Origin: Nostoc calcicola FACHB-3891
Lineage (GTDB): Bacteria > Cyanobacteriota > Cyanobacteriia > Cyanobacteriales > Nostocaceae
Assembly (NCBI RefSeq): GCF_014697355.1
Contig: NZ_JACJRQ010000014.1
Coordinates: 124,001 to 188,000 of the forward strand
Length of the DNA stretch: 64,000 nt
Reading direction: 5' to 3'
Under the pieces are notes generated by a model that did not search any database, was not told the origin of the DNA, and was given only the letters and a program-made list of their open reading frames with translations. The translations under genes and the position numbers were made by a program. Position 1 is the first letter of the stretch. The number at the start of each line of letters is the position of its first letter. Shown here piece after piece: positions 52,143 to 60,950 of this stretch.

Positions 52143-53393
52143 TCATTCACTCTTGGCTGTCCGACTAAAAACTCGGTAATACAGCCACGTAGTAGTTTCC
52201 TTCAAGGGAAACAGCAGATAGGTAAGAGGATTGATTGTCACAATAATATTTCGCAAGTCTCGTTTTGCCAAAAACAAGACCACACGAGCAACTTGCTGTG
52301 CAGACATTACTCCATAAGGGTTAAGTTGACTTTTAAAGGGGCCGAGAATTAACTTGCGAATGATACAATTTTCATCCAAGCGCTTGAGGGTGACAATATC
52401 TCCTAGCGATCGCTTGCTGAGTTCATAAAGCGGACTTAGTGCTGGCGACACCTCAGCCTCGGAAGTGTTAACCCAAATTTCTTTAGTTGCTTTGGCTTGT
52501 GGTCCTGTGACAGTGGTCAAAAATATATCCATCAACCGCAATGCAGAAAAGGTATTCACTTCATAGGAAGAGTTAATGGCCTCTGGTGTACGACTAGTGT
52601 AGACATTCACTCCGTGGTTGATAATTAGAATATCGATTTTCTCTAAACTCTCCCTGAGATTAGCTTCATTGCCCAATTGCCAGGGAACCACCTTTACCCC
52701 AGTTTGCTCTCCTAATTTTTCTGGATTAGTGGTTAATGCCACAACTTTAGCATTACACTTGACAAGTTCAGCCGTTAATGCTTGCCCCAAAGCTCCTGAT
52801 GCTCCAGTTAAAGCTACGGTTTTACCCTTGAGAGATAGTCCTGTTCCCAGTATTTTATCGACTAAGGGAAAGACACCACTGTAGTAGGCGTTGACATCAT
52901 CAAAATGATGACGCCAATGATAAGACCGATTCACCCACCAAATAGACGGAATGGTTTCTAAAGGACCGGGTAAGTGATTGTAGTCTGTATCAATTTTTCC
53001 TTGGAAATATCGCACAGACGCGCCATACAAGAAGGTACAGGCATAAGCTACTCCCAGCCATAACCCCGTTTGTGGGACAATTAAGGCAATTAACGTTAAG
53101 ACGACTAGTAGTAGACTCGATTCTAAAATGTCGTGATAAAGCTGAGATTCTTGGTAAATTTTTAAAGAAACGATCGATAAATCACGGCGATAGGCCATGT
53201 GATGCTTGTTGTGCCATTTAGCAAGCCAATTCACTTGGTGACACAATGCATGATAAGTGTCTCTTAAGACCTCGGCGAGTAAAAGCGAGAAAAGCCCCCA
53301 AGTAGCAAACTGCAAGCAAGCGTTTACTAAAGCCCAATTTATCTGTAATCTTGCCCCAATTTCAATCCAGCTTTCTGCGAACATTTTTATCAT
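52143..53393 (-). CDS. Fusion of sterol-desaturase-like and short-chain dehydrogenase domains
   Basis: 416 residues. Residues 1-185 are a fatty-acid-hydroxylase/sterol-desaturase-type membrane domain with di-iron His motifs (DTYHALCHQVNWLAKWHNKHHMAYRRD; RSYHWRHHFDD). From about residue 190 a short-chain dehydrogenase begins: GKTVALTGASGALGQALTAEL (NAD-binding GASGALG), DILIINHGVN and the SDR-type YELSKRSLGDIV with Tyr/Lys. This two-domain architecture is known in cyanobacteria; its lipid substrate is not established. ATG at 53393 (MIKMFAESWIEIG) has a second in-frame ATG three codons later. Confidence 0.9.
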   Translation of the reverse strand: MIKMFAESWIEIGARLQINWALVNACLQFATWGLFSLLLAEVLRDTYHALCHQVNWLAKWHNKHHMAYRRDLSIVSLKIYQESQLYHDILESSLLLVVLTLIALIVPQTGLWLGVAYACTFLYGASVRYFQGKIDTDYNHLPGPLETIPSIWWVNRSYHWRHHFDDVNAYYSGVFPLVDKILGTGLSLKGKTVALTGASGALGQALTAELVKCNAKVVALTTNPEKLGEQTGVKVVPWQLGNEANLRESLEKIDILIINHGVNVYTSRTPEAINSSYEVNTFSALRLMDIFLTTVTGPQAKATKEIWVNTSEAEVSPALSPLYELSKRSLGDIVTLKRLDENCIIRKLILGPFKSQLNPYGVMSAQQVARVVLFLAKRDLRNIIVTINPLTYLLFPLKETTTWLYYRVFSRTAKSE

Positions 53394-53493
53394 GTTTGTT
53401 TACACTCGTTTTTCTTAATTATTCTTCATGATGGATTAAGGTCGAGTCTAGAGCAAACAGAAGTTAAAGGGAATAGGGGAGTGGGGAGTGGAG

Positions 53494-53570
53494 GAGATAA
53501 GGGAGATAAGGGAGATAAGGGAGATAAGGGAGATAAGGGAGATAAGGGAGATAAGGGAGATAAGGGAGAT
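53494..53570. repeat. 9-bp tandem repeat (GGGAGATAA)n
   Basis: About eight consecutive GGGAGATAA units beginning GAGATAA at 53494 and ending GGGAGATGAAC. Unit copy number is likely to vary between strains. It is upstream of the desaturase-SDR gene. Confidence 0.93.
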
Positions 53571-53603
53571 GAACTCTAAACTCCTAACTCTTAACTCAGT
53601 ACT

Positions 53604-53696
53604 ATAGCGCTTCTCACTTGGGTAAAATACGCACGTTCGTAGGGGCGCACAGCTGTGCGCCCCTACAGCGTATTGCATCCAAACGAGAATCGCTAT
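53604..53696. repeat. Miniature inverted-repeat element, TAGCG-nTTC family (copy 3)
   Basis: ATAGCGCTTCTC (53604-53615) and GAGAATCGCTAT (53685-53696), flanked by TA. The core GTAGGGGCGCACAGCTGTGCGCCCCTAC is nearly identical to the core of the other-family element at 29291-29387. Confidence 0.8.
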
Positions 53697-53723
53697 ATTG
53701 ATGCCCAATCTAAAATCTAAATT

Positions 53724-53835
53724 GTAGGGTGTGTTAGGCGCATATTTCGAGATTAATTATCACGATAAATATGAACTGCGCCTAACGCACCATCTTGTAT
53801 TGCGGTGCGTTAGGCTAAAGCCTAACGCACCCTAC
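53724..53835. repeat. GTGCGTTAGGC palindromic element
   Basis: GTAGGGTGTGTTAGGC (53724-53739) pairs with GCCTAACGCACCCTAC (53820-53835). Internal CGCCTAACGCACC and GGTGCGTTAGGC form a second palindrome. A repeat type frequent in cyanobacterial intergenic DNA. Confidence 0.82.
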
Positions 53836-53886
53836 TTAAAGATTTACTTTATAAATGGTCTCTAAAATCTAAAATCCAAAATGGTA

Positions 53887-54085
53887 TCAGCTGACAAAAC
53901 CTGCGGTAAAAATTTGTTCTGCGGTTAAATTTAAGTCTGGGAAAGTTGGTGATTCGATGCGGTTATCACCTCGGAATTTATTAATCTGATATTCGCCTTC
54001 GTCTAGAGAGCAAACTAAGATAGTCGGTTGTTTGGGTTTACCAATGAATTCTCTACCGCCTAATGCAGCATAGTCTTTGTAAACT
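53887..54085 (-). pseudogene. C-terminal remnant of a Uma2 family gene
   Basis: The minus strand reads VYKDYAALGGREFIGKPKQPTILVCSLDEGEYQINKF, then RGDNRIESPTFPDLNLTAEQIFTAGFVS and stop. This is the typical C-terminal third of Uma2/DUF820 proteins. A TAA immediately precedes it and no N-terminal two-thirds can be found upstream, so it is a truncated relic. It was placed by reading the frame directly and has no start codon. Confidence 0.75.
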
Positions 54086-54728
54086 TAGTTCTTGTATGGG
54101 ATATTTTACTTCTCACACTCTGAAGTTTCACGCCACAGATTTTTGATGTTTGGGGACTGTGGATTGGCGATCGCACCAACTACCCAACTCACACCGCAAT
54201 TCTGCTAAGAGCATGTCTCAAAAGTAAGAAATCTCTCCAGATGACTTTCAGTAAAAATACTGTTTCACTAAGCAACCTGCTAGATATAGTGTGATTAATT
54301 AAAGGTCAACAACAGTGAAAACCCTGTTTAATTAGAGGATTCATATCTGAGTTTTTGAACAACATTTCAGAGAAAACCTTTATACAGATAAAGAGGGTTT
54401 TCAGTCTCAGGATGTTTTCAAAACTCAAATTGTAGTTCCATACTACTCTTCCATTATTCTAGAACACCAATTCAGTAATCCTGGAAGAACCTCTCCCCCA
54501 ACCCCTCTCCTACGAGGAGAGGGGAGTTTAGCTCCCCCTTCCCTTGAAGGGAAGGGGGGGTTAGGTTTTTGATTACTGAATCGATGCTCTAGGCAAAGAA
54601 AAATAAGACCTAATTTTTCAACTGTATATAAGGTAGGAGTTTGAACTTTAATTTTCTAACAGAATTACTGAGATAAATGTTTTCGATCTGCTTACTTACG
54701 TAAAACAATTAGTTGTAAAAAATTTGGC
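54086..54728. other. Gene-free region upstream of the DUF4347 gene
   Basis: About 640 bp. It contains a palindromic repeat CCCCTCTCCTACGAGGAGAGGGG (about 54502-54524) and CCCCCTTCCCTTGAAGGGAAGGGGGG (about 54533-54558), a common Nostoc double palindrome. The region nearest the gene is AT-rich and probably holds its promoter. No gene supported. Confidence 0.5.
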
Positions 54729-57242
54729 ATGTCTTTGAATCCTATAATCAGCAGTGCATCTACTCTCACATATACAGGTAGCTCTCCAGTACTAAGTGAT
54801 GTACAAATCCTGTTTGTCGATCCTTTTGTCAGTGACGCAGAAATTCTTCTCCAAGGAACTTTACCTGGAGTTGAAACTATTATTCTGTCAGCACAAGGAG
54901 ACGGAGTAGAGCAAATTACAGGCGTATTAAAACAACGTCAGAATGTAGAGACAGTTCACATTGTTTCTCACGGTGCGCCTGGATGTCTGTATTTAGGTAA
55001 TAGCCAACTTAGCCTTGATACCTTAAAAGATTACGCGTCCCAGTTACAAGGATGTTCAAGAGAAAATCTCAATTTACTTTTATACGGTTGTAATGTTGCT
55101 GCTGGTGATGCGGGAGAGGAATTTCTCCACAAACTACATTCCTTAACTGGTGCTAAAATTGCCGCTTCCGCCACAAAAACCGGTAATGCAGCGTTAGGAG
55201 GAGATTGGGATTTAGAAGTGACTGTGGGTGAGATTACACCCCAACTCGCTTTTAGTCATCAAGCAATAGCAAATTATCCAGGTATATTAGGCTCCACAGT
55301 ACCATTTGATCTCTCATCAGTGTTTAATGTTGATGTCATTGTCAACCGTCCCGAAGGAGTCACCGACACCACCCAAACGCCGATTGATGGAGCCAACTAT
55401 GCTTTAATAACTCAATCCTTCGCTACTTTTGCTAATAGTACTTTGGGTAATGGACTCCCAGATGACGGATTTTTTGGTGCTACTAACTTTAATCCAGATA
55501 TTCAACTCGGTTATAGAAACAGTGACAACGGTAATAATGCTCGTCTAATTACAACTTCTACTGGGAGTTTTACGTTTAATGTTTCGAGCGGTCAGTATGC
55601 TTATGTGCATTTGGCCTTAAATTCAACGGAAGCAAGGAGTAATGTCCGCTTCACCTTGAACTATAGTGATGGGACAACCCAAACAACTGATAGCCAAACG
55701 ATTCCAGACTGGTATGAGGAAATTACCCCATCAACAACGCTCTACTATTTAATTGATGGCTTAGACCGCAGTAAGGCTGATGGGACTGGCTTTGAAAATA
55801 GTAATGATGCGGCGATATTTGGGTTAAGGTTGTCAGCGGATACAACTAAGACACTTGAAAGTATCACAGTTGAGAAAACAGCTTCGGCTGGGTATTTAGC
55901 CTTTTTCGGGGCGACGGGAGAGTTAAATACTGCACCTATTTTACAAAATGCGATCGCCGATCAAACAGCTCAAGAAGATCAAGCTTTTAACTTTACTGTT
56001 GATGCTAATACCTTCAGTGATGCAGACACCGATGACATCCTCACCTACACTGCAACTCTGGAAAATGATGAATTACTGCCCACTTGGTTGAACTTCAATC
56101 CTACTACCAATACCTTCAGTGGCACTCCTACGAATCAAGATGTAGGTAGTCTCAACATCAAAGTCACTGCTACAGATAGTGCTGGAGATACAGTCTCTGA
56201 TGTGTTTACGCTCACGGTTGCCCAGCAAAATGCTAATGTCCAGTCTACCCTATTGACAAATCTTACAGGCGATATATTTAGCGTCAAGACTCAGGGGGAC
56301 ATTGAAGGTGATAAAGGAAAACTCTCAATCAAGATTAAAGACAATACCTCTAAAAACGTCAATGAACTTGGTGTATTTACTGTTGACGATGAAGAAGGCA
56401 GAATTGATGGCATAGCTCCTGGTGCAGAAGGCTATACACAAGCGGCTCTTTCGCGTTCAAAGGTGATTTTGTCCACCCTTGCGAACCTACCTAATGGTTT
56501 CAATCCTACAGACCTCAAAAATATATTAGAATTTGACTCTGATACCAACGTTAGATTTTATCTGGTATCCAACAGTACTACTCAAGCTGTGCTGTCCGGA
56601 GAAACCCCTTTATCAAATGTCTCTTTTTCCTCAGGTATAACTAACAATGGACAAGGGTTTTCTCTTAACTTCCAGAATTTGGTTGTGAATGTTGAGCCAA
56701 GCGATGAAGAGACATCTTTAGGTACTGGTCTGCAAGGCAAATATCAAGGTGAACTGATTGATTTACGCAGTGTCACAGAAGCAGTAACAGCTAAATTTAT
56801 AGTCAACAGAGAAGCAAAATATAACAACTATGTTGGCTTCTATCAAGTCACTGATGAGAATGGTGGGATTGACACTAACAGTGATGGGCAAGCTGATATT
56901 CTTGTGGGACAGGCTGGTTACACTCAAGCTGCTGTCCGTAACCGTGTTGTGGGAATTGACTTGACTGTGAACAATCAAGGTACAGCAAATTACACTGGGA
57001 CTTTCGAGAGTGGTTCTTTGTTTGCACCATTTATTATTGTTAATGCTAGACCCAATGCCGTTGAAAATGGTAATGCCAATCAGAATGTTTACTTCTCATT
57101 CTTGGGTGCTAACTCAGATAAAGTAGGTCATATTCGACTGTTGGGAAATAACACTTTTGGTTTTGAAGATTTACCAAATGGTGGTGATAAAGATTACAAC
57201 GATATGATCGTGCAAGTCCAATTAGCCAGCAATATTACATGA
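54729..57242 (+). CDS. Exoprotein with DUF4347, cadherin-like and DUF4114 domains
   Basis: 837 residues. The N-terminal DUF4347 domain (about 25-185) has VQILFVDPFV, VHIVSHGAPGCLYLG and LLLYGCNVAAGDAGEEF. The His-Gly and Cys positions recall caspase-like folds, but activity is untested. A middle cadherin/He_PIG-type Ig domain reads DQTAQEDQAFNFTVDANTFSDADTDDILTYTATL ... WLNFNPTTNTFSGTP. The C-terminus is DUF4114 (SFLGANSDKVGHIRLLGNNTFGFEDLPNGGDKDYNDMIVQV), a Ca-binding-like domain, following FTVDDEEGRIDG and related Ca-loop repeats. No signal peptide; cyanobacterial proteins of this design are large surface or secreted proteins. A palindromic terminator follows. Confidence 0.86.
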   Translation: MSLNPIISSASTLTYTGSSPVLSDVQILFVDPFVSDAEILLQGTLPGVETIILSAQGDGVEQITGVLKQRQNVETVHIVSHGAPGCLYLGNSQLSLDTLKDYASQLQGCSRENLNLLLYGCNVAAGDAGEEFLHKLHSLTGAKIAASATKTGNAALGGDWDLEVTVGEITPQLAFSHQAIANYPGILGSTVPFDLSSVFNVDVIVNRPEGVTDTTQTPIDGANYALITQSFATFANSTLGNGLPDDGFFGATNFNPDIQLGYRNSDNGNNARLITTSTGSFTFNVSSGQYAYVHLALNSTEARSNVRFTLNYSDGTTQTTDSQTIPDWYEEITPSTTLYYLIDGLDRSKADGTGFENSNDAAIFGLRLSADTTKTLESITVEKTASAGYLAFFGATGELNTAPILQNAIADQTAQEDQAFNFTVDANTFSDADTDDILTYTATLENDELLPTWLNFNPTTNTFSGTPTNQDVGSLNIKVTATDSAGDTVSDVFTLTVAQQNANVQSTLLTNLTGDIFSVKTQGDIEGDKGKLSIKIKDNTSKNVNELGVFTVDDEEGRIDGIAPGAEGYTQAALSRSKVILSTLANLPNGFNPTDLKNILEFDSDTNVRFYLVSNSTTQAVLSGETPLSNVSFSSGITNNGQGFSLNFQNLVVNVEPSDEETSLGTGLQGKYQGELIDLRSVTEAVTAKFIVNREAKYNNYVGFYQVTDENGGIDTNSDGQADILVGQAGYTQAAVRNRVVGIDLTVNNQGTANYTGTFESGSLFAPFIIVNARPNAVENGNANQNVYFSFLGANSDKVGHIRLLGNNTFGFEDLPNGGDKDYNDMIVQVQLASNIT

Positions 57243-57267
57243 GTCCTATACTGTCGTTGGTGTCAAC

Positions 57268-57287
57268 TTAAGCTAAAAATAGCTTAA
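57268..57287 (+). terminator. Hairpin terminator of the DUF4347 gene
   Basis: TTAAGCTA (57268-57275) pairs with TAGCTTAA (57280-57287) around AAAA, 26 bases after the stop. No long T run follows, so strength is uncertain. Confidence 0.5.
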
Positions 57288-57293
57288 CTGTTC

Positions 57294-57553
57294 AATACGG
57301 TTCGGTTAAGGTTTTTTGATGAAAATTCTAGATCCAAAGACGCGATAAATCGCCGTCTCTACAAGAGACCTCTTGCAAAAGTGCTTTTTGCACTCTTGTG
57401 GGAAAAGGGATGCATCTTTATTGGGGAAAGGGAAAATACCAAACCTTTCCCCCTTTCCCCTTGCCCTTTTCCCGACTTATGCAAGAAGTCTAAGGATCAA
57501 TCTTTCCTCTTGACGGCGATTTATCGTGTCTGGTGCCTTAACCGAACCGTATT
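57294..57553. mobile_element. 260-bp inverted-repeat element
   Basis: Perfect 18-bp ends AATACGGTTCGGTTAAGG (57294-57311) and CCTTAACCGAACCGTATT (57536-57553). Inside, AGACGCGATAAATCGCCGTC and GACGGCGATTTATCGTGTCT extend the inverted repeat. The centre carries an AAAGGGAAAATACC...CCCTTTCCCC low-complexity tract. No coding capacity and no clear target duplication. Confidence 0.8.
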
Positions 57554-57590
57554 GCTTAAGTGTTGGCTTCGTCAATCCAAAATCTAAAAT

Positions 57591-60500
57591 CTAAAATCCA
57601 AAATTGTCTGACTGTTTGCGCCACTTGTGCTTTTGAAACTTTGTTTGGAAAGACTCCATGTAAGTGTAGAAAACCGGCGTTAAATAAAGTGTGAGGAATT
57701 GCGAGAACACTAACCCGCCAACTACTGCTAAACCAAGGGGACGGCGTGTATCTGCTCCGGCTCCCAAACCAAGGGCGATGGGTAATGTGCCCATCAGTGC
57801 TGCCATTGTGGTCATCATGATTGGGCGGAATCTTACCAAGCAAGCTTGATAAATGGCATCATAAGGAGTCTTGCCTTCTTGACGAGCTGCGATCGCAAAG
57901 TCAACCATCATGATCCCATTTTTCTTGACAATGCCAACCAGCAAAATAATGCCCACGAAGGCGTAAATATTCAAGTCAACATGAAACAGCAACAAAGTTA
58001 GGACTGCCCCAAATCCAGCGGAGGGTAAGCTAGAAAGAATAGTTAGCGGGTGAATGAAGTTCTCGTAGAGAATGCCCAACACAATATAAATTACCAAGAT
58101 GGCAACCAATAGTAGCAATCCTAAACCCTGAACTGAAGACTGGAACGCCTGAGCTGAACCTTGAAAGGCTGTACTGATAGTAGCTGGTAGTGTTTGACGG
58201 GCGAGTTGTTCAATTTTCGGGGTGACATTACTGAGTGATATTCCGGGCTTGAGATTAAAAGAGAATGTGACCGAGGCTAGCTGCCCTTTGTGGTTAATAG
58301 TCAGCGGCCCTACATCTTTAGTCAAAGTTGCTACAGCATTGAGAGGTACAAGTTGTCCATTGGGGGCACGAACCGAGAGCAAATCTAAGGCATTGGAATT
58401 TTGTTGATATTTTGGTTCCACGCCCATAATCACTTGATACTGGCTATCGGAGGCGTAGATCGTGGAAACTTGGCGAGTCCCGTAGGCATTACTCAGGGCA
58501 GTTTCAATTTGATTAGCAGTCAAACCGAAAGCGGAAGCTTGATCGCGGTTGATGTCTACTTTGACTTGGGGATTTTTGATTTGTAAGTCACTGTTGACAT
58601 CTTGCAATTCTGACAGATTGCGGAGTTGATTTTCCAGAAGTGGGGCGTATTGGTAAAGCTCTTGAATATTGGGACTTTGGAGAGTAAATTGATACTGCGC
58701 TTTTGTCTGTTGTCCACCGATATTGATAGCGGGGGGGTTTTGCAAGAAGACTTTAATTCCTGGGACAGTTGACAACTTCGGTCGAAGTTCCTCCACTATT
58801 TCATCAGCACTGAGATGGCGCTCATGGCGGGGCTTGAGTTCGATTAAAAGTCGTCCGCTGTTGGCAGAAGCATTTGGTCCTCCAGCCCCGACGCTAGAGT
58901 TGATGGAATCGATATTAGGATCGCGGTAAGCGATCGCAGCTACAGCCTGTTGATGCTTTACCATTTCATCAAAGGAGATATCCTCCGATGCCTGAGTGGT
59001 TGCAGTGATTTGTCCAACATCAGCGTTAGGAACAAATCCCTTAGGCACAACTATAAATAGATAGATTGTCGCTAAAAGAATCGCCCCCGAAATCATCATC
59101 GTTGTCCGGTGATACTTCAGCGACTTCTTCAAACTCCAATCGTATCCCCCCAACAACAAATCAAAGAAGCTTTCCGAAATATTATAAAGACGAGTCTGGA
59201 AATTTTGGATTTTGGATTTTCGATTTTGGATTTGGGCATTGGGAGTGCTGAGTGAGGAGTTAGGAGTTAGGAGTTCAGAGTTATTCTCACCTTGCTCTCC
59301 CATCTCCCCTACCTCCCCTGCCTCCCCTACTCCCTCATCCCCCTGATGATGCGGTGGACGCAGGAATCTGGAACACAGCATTGGTGTTAAGCTGAGGGAA
59401 ATGACGCCAGAAACCAAAATCGCAACGCTGATGGTAATGGCAAACTCACGGAACAGTCGCCCCAAAATGCCTTCCATGAACAGCACGGGGATAAATACTG
59501 CTACCAAGGAAATGGTCATTGATAAAATTGTGAAACCAATTTCTCTAGAACCATTTAAAGCTGCTTCCATGCGGCTCTCACCCATCTCCATGTGGCGGAC
59601 AATATTTTCTAGCATGACTACAGCATCATCCACCACGAAACCCACTGATAAAGTTAATGCCATTAGCGACAGGTTATCGAGTGAAAAGCCCAGCACCAGC
59701 ATAACCGCAAAGGTGGCGACGATTGATAGCGGTACTGCCAAACTGGGAATGACTGTAGCGGAGATATTGCGAAGAAACAGAAAGATTACTAATACTACTA
59801 AAGCGATGGTGAGCAACAGCGTGAATTGTACATCATCTACTGATTCCCGAATTGATTGGGAGCGATCGTAGAGAATATTCATGTTCACAGCCGCCGGAAT
59901 CTGTTTTTGGAAGGCGGGTAGCAGTTTCTTAATTGCATCCACCACTTGGACGGTATTAGTTCCCGGTTGGCGCTGAATTGCCAGAACGATCGCCCGCACG
60001 GCAGAATTTTGGATTTTGGATTTTGGATTTTGGATTGAGGGCTGCTCCCTACTGCCGTTCTTCGTGGGAAAATACCAGCTGGCAATCTTATCATTTTCCA
60101 CGCTGTCCAGCACTTGACCGAGTTCACCTAGCTGCACAGGTGCGCCGTTTTGATAAGTTACAGCTAGGGAGCGATAGCTAGCAGCATCGTTAAGTTGACC
60201 ATTTGCTTGAATTGTAGAATTCTGTTGCTGTCCGTAAAGTGTGCCGGTTGGTAGGTTAACATTGCCGTTAGCGATCGCAGTTGCTACTTCATCGATTCCT
60301 ATGCCTTTAGCGCTCAATGATTCCGGATCAAGCTGAATCCGTACCGCGTACTTTTGGGAACCGTACACTTGCACTTGCGCCACCCCATCCACCATTGACA
60401 GACGTTGTGCCAACAGTGTTTCGCCGTACTTATCTACAGTTGAAAGCGGCAAAATAGATGAATTTAAAGAAATGTACAGGACTGGTTGATCTGCCGGATT

Positions 60501-60896
60501 GACTTTGCGAAAAGAAGGGGGATTGGGCATGTTAGTCGGCAACTGCCTTGCTGCTTTAGAAATAGCAGACTGCACATCCTGTGCTGCCCCGTCAATATCC
60601 CGATTCAGGTCGAATTGCAGGGTAATTTGGGCGCTACCCAAAGAGCTGGTAGAGTTCATTGAACTCAATCCGGCAATGCTAGAAAACTGCTGTTCTAAAG
60701 GAGTTGCAACCGAAGAAGCCATCGTTTCTGGACTGGCTCCAGGCAGATTAGCCGTTACCTGGAGTGTCGGATAATCCACATTGGGCAAGTCACTAACAGG
60801 TAACTGTTGATAACTCATCAGCCCAAATATTAAAATGCCAACCATCACTAGGGTTGTCATGATTGGACGACGGATGAATAGCTGGGAAATGTTCAT
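57591..60896 (-). CDS. RND-type multidrug efflux permease (HAE1 family)
   Basis: 1101 residues, inner-membrane proton-driven pump. MNISQLFIRRPIMTTLVMVGI is the usual N-terminal anchor. GASPETMASSVATPLEQQF, AVPLSIVATFAVMLVLGFSLDNLSLMALTLSVGFVVDDAVVMLENI (proton-relay Asp pair) and GAVLTLLLFHVDLNIYAFVGIILLVGIVKKNGIMMVDFA are HAE1 signatures. About 1050 residues is usual; the excess comes from two insertions whose DNA is intergenic-type repeat (IQNPKSKIQNS near residue 290 and a Gly/Glu-rich GEAGEVGEMGEQGE to QNRKSKIQN stretch near residues 520-570). It follows its adaptor gene by 54 bp and forms a tripartite pump with an unlinked outer-membrane channel. Substrates unknown. Confidence 0.92.
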   Translation of the reverse strand: MNISQLFIRRPIMTTLVMVGILIFGLMSYQQLPVSDLPNVDYPTLQVTANLPGASPETMASSVATPLEQQFSSIAGLSSMNSTSSLGSAQITLQFDLNRDIDGAAQDVQSAISKAARQLPTNMPNPPSFRKVNPADQPVLYISLNSSILPLSTVDKYGETLLAQRLSMVDGVAQVQVYGSQKYAVRIQLDPESLSAKGIGIDEVATAIANGNVNLPTGTLYGQQQNSTIQANGQLNDAASYRSLAVTYQNGAPVQLGELGQVLDSVENDKIASWYFPTKNGSREQPSIQNPKSKIQNSAVRAIVLAIQRQPGTNTVQVVDAIKKLLPAFQKQIPAAVNMNILYDRSQSIRESVDDVQFTLLLTIALVVLVIFLFLRNISATVIPSLAVPLSIVATFAVMLVLGFSLDNLSLMALTLSVGFVVDDAVVMLENIVRHMEMGESRMEAALNGSREIGFTILSMTISLVAVFIPVLFMEGILGRLFREFAITISVAILVSGVISLSLTPMLCSRFLRPPHHQGDEGVGEAGEVGEMGEQGENNSELLTPNSSLSTPNAQIQNRKSKIQNFQTRLYNISESFFDLLLGGYDWSLKKSLKYHRTTMMISGAILLATIYLFIVVPKGFVPNADVGQITATTQASEDISFDEMVKHQQAVAAIAYRDPNIDSINSSVGAGGPNASANSGRLLIELKPRHERHLSADEIVEELRPKLSTVPGIKVFLQNPPAINIGGQQTKAQYQFTLQSPNIQELYQYAPLLENQLRNLSELQDVNSDLQIKNPQVKVDINRDQASAFGLTANQIETALSNAYGTRQVSTIYASDSQYQVIMGVEPKYQQNSNALDLLSVRAPNGQLVPLNAVATLTKDVGPLTINHKGQLASVTFSFNLKPGISLSNVTPKIEQLARQTLPATISTAFQGSAQAFQSSVQGLGLLLLVAILVIYIVLGILYENFIHPLTILSSLPSAGFGAVLTLLLFHVDLNIYAFVGIILLVGIVKKNGIMMVDFAIAARQEGKTPYDAIYQACLVRFRPIMMTTMAALMGTLPIALGLGAGADTRRPLGLAVVGGLVFSQFLTLYLTPVFYTYMESFQTKFQKHKWRKQSDNFGF

Positions 60897-60950
60897 CTTA
60901 GTTGGGAGTTAAGAGTTAAGAGTTAGGAGTTAAGAGTGAGGAGTGAGGAG
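60897..60950. repeat. Heptamer repeat between RND genes
   Basis: GAGTTAA / GAGTTAG / GAGTGAG units in tandem, the classic short tandem repeat of heterocystous cyanobacteria. It separates the adaptor and pump genes within a probable operon. Confidence 0.85.
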
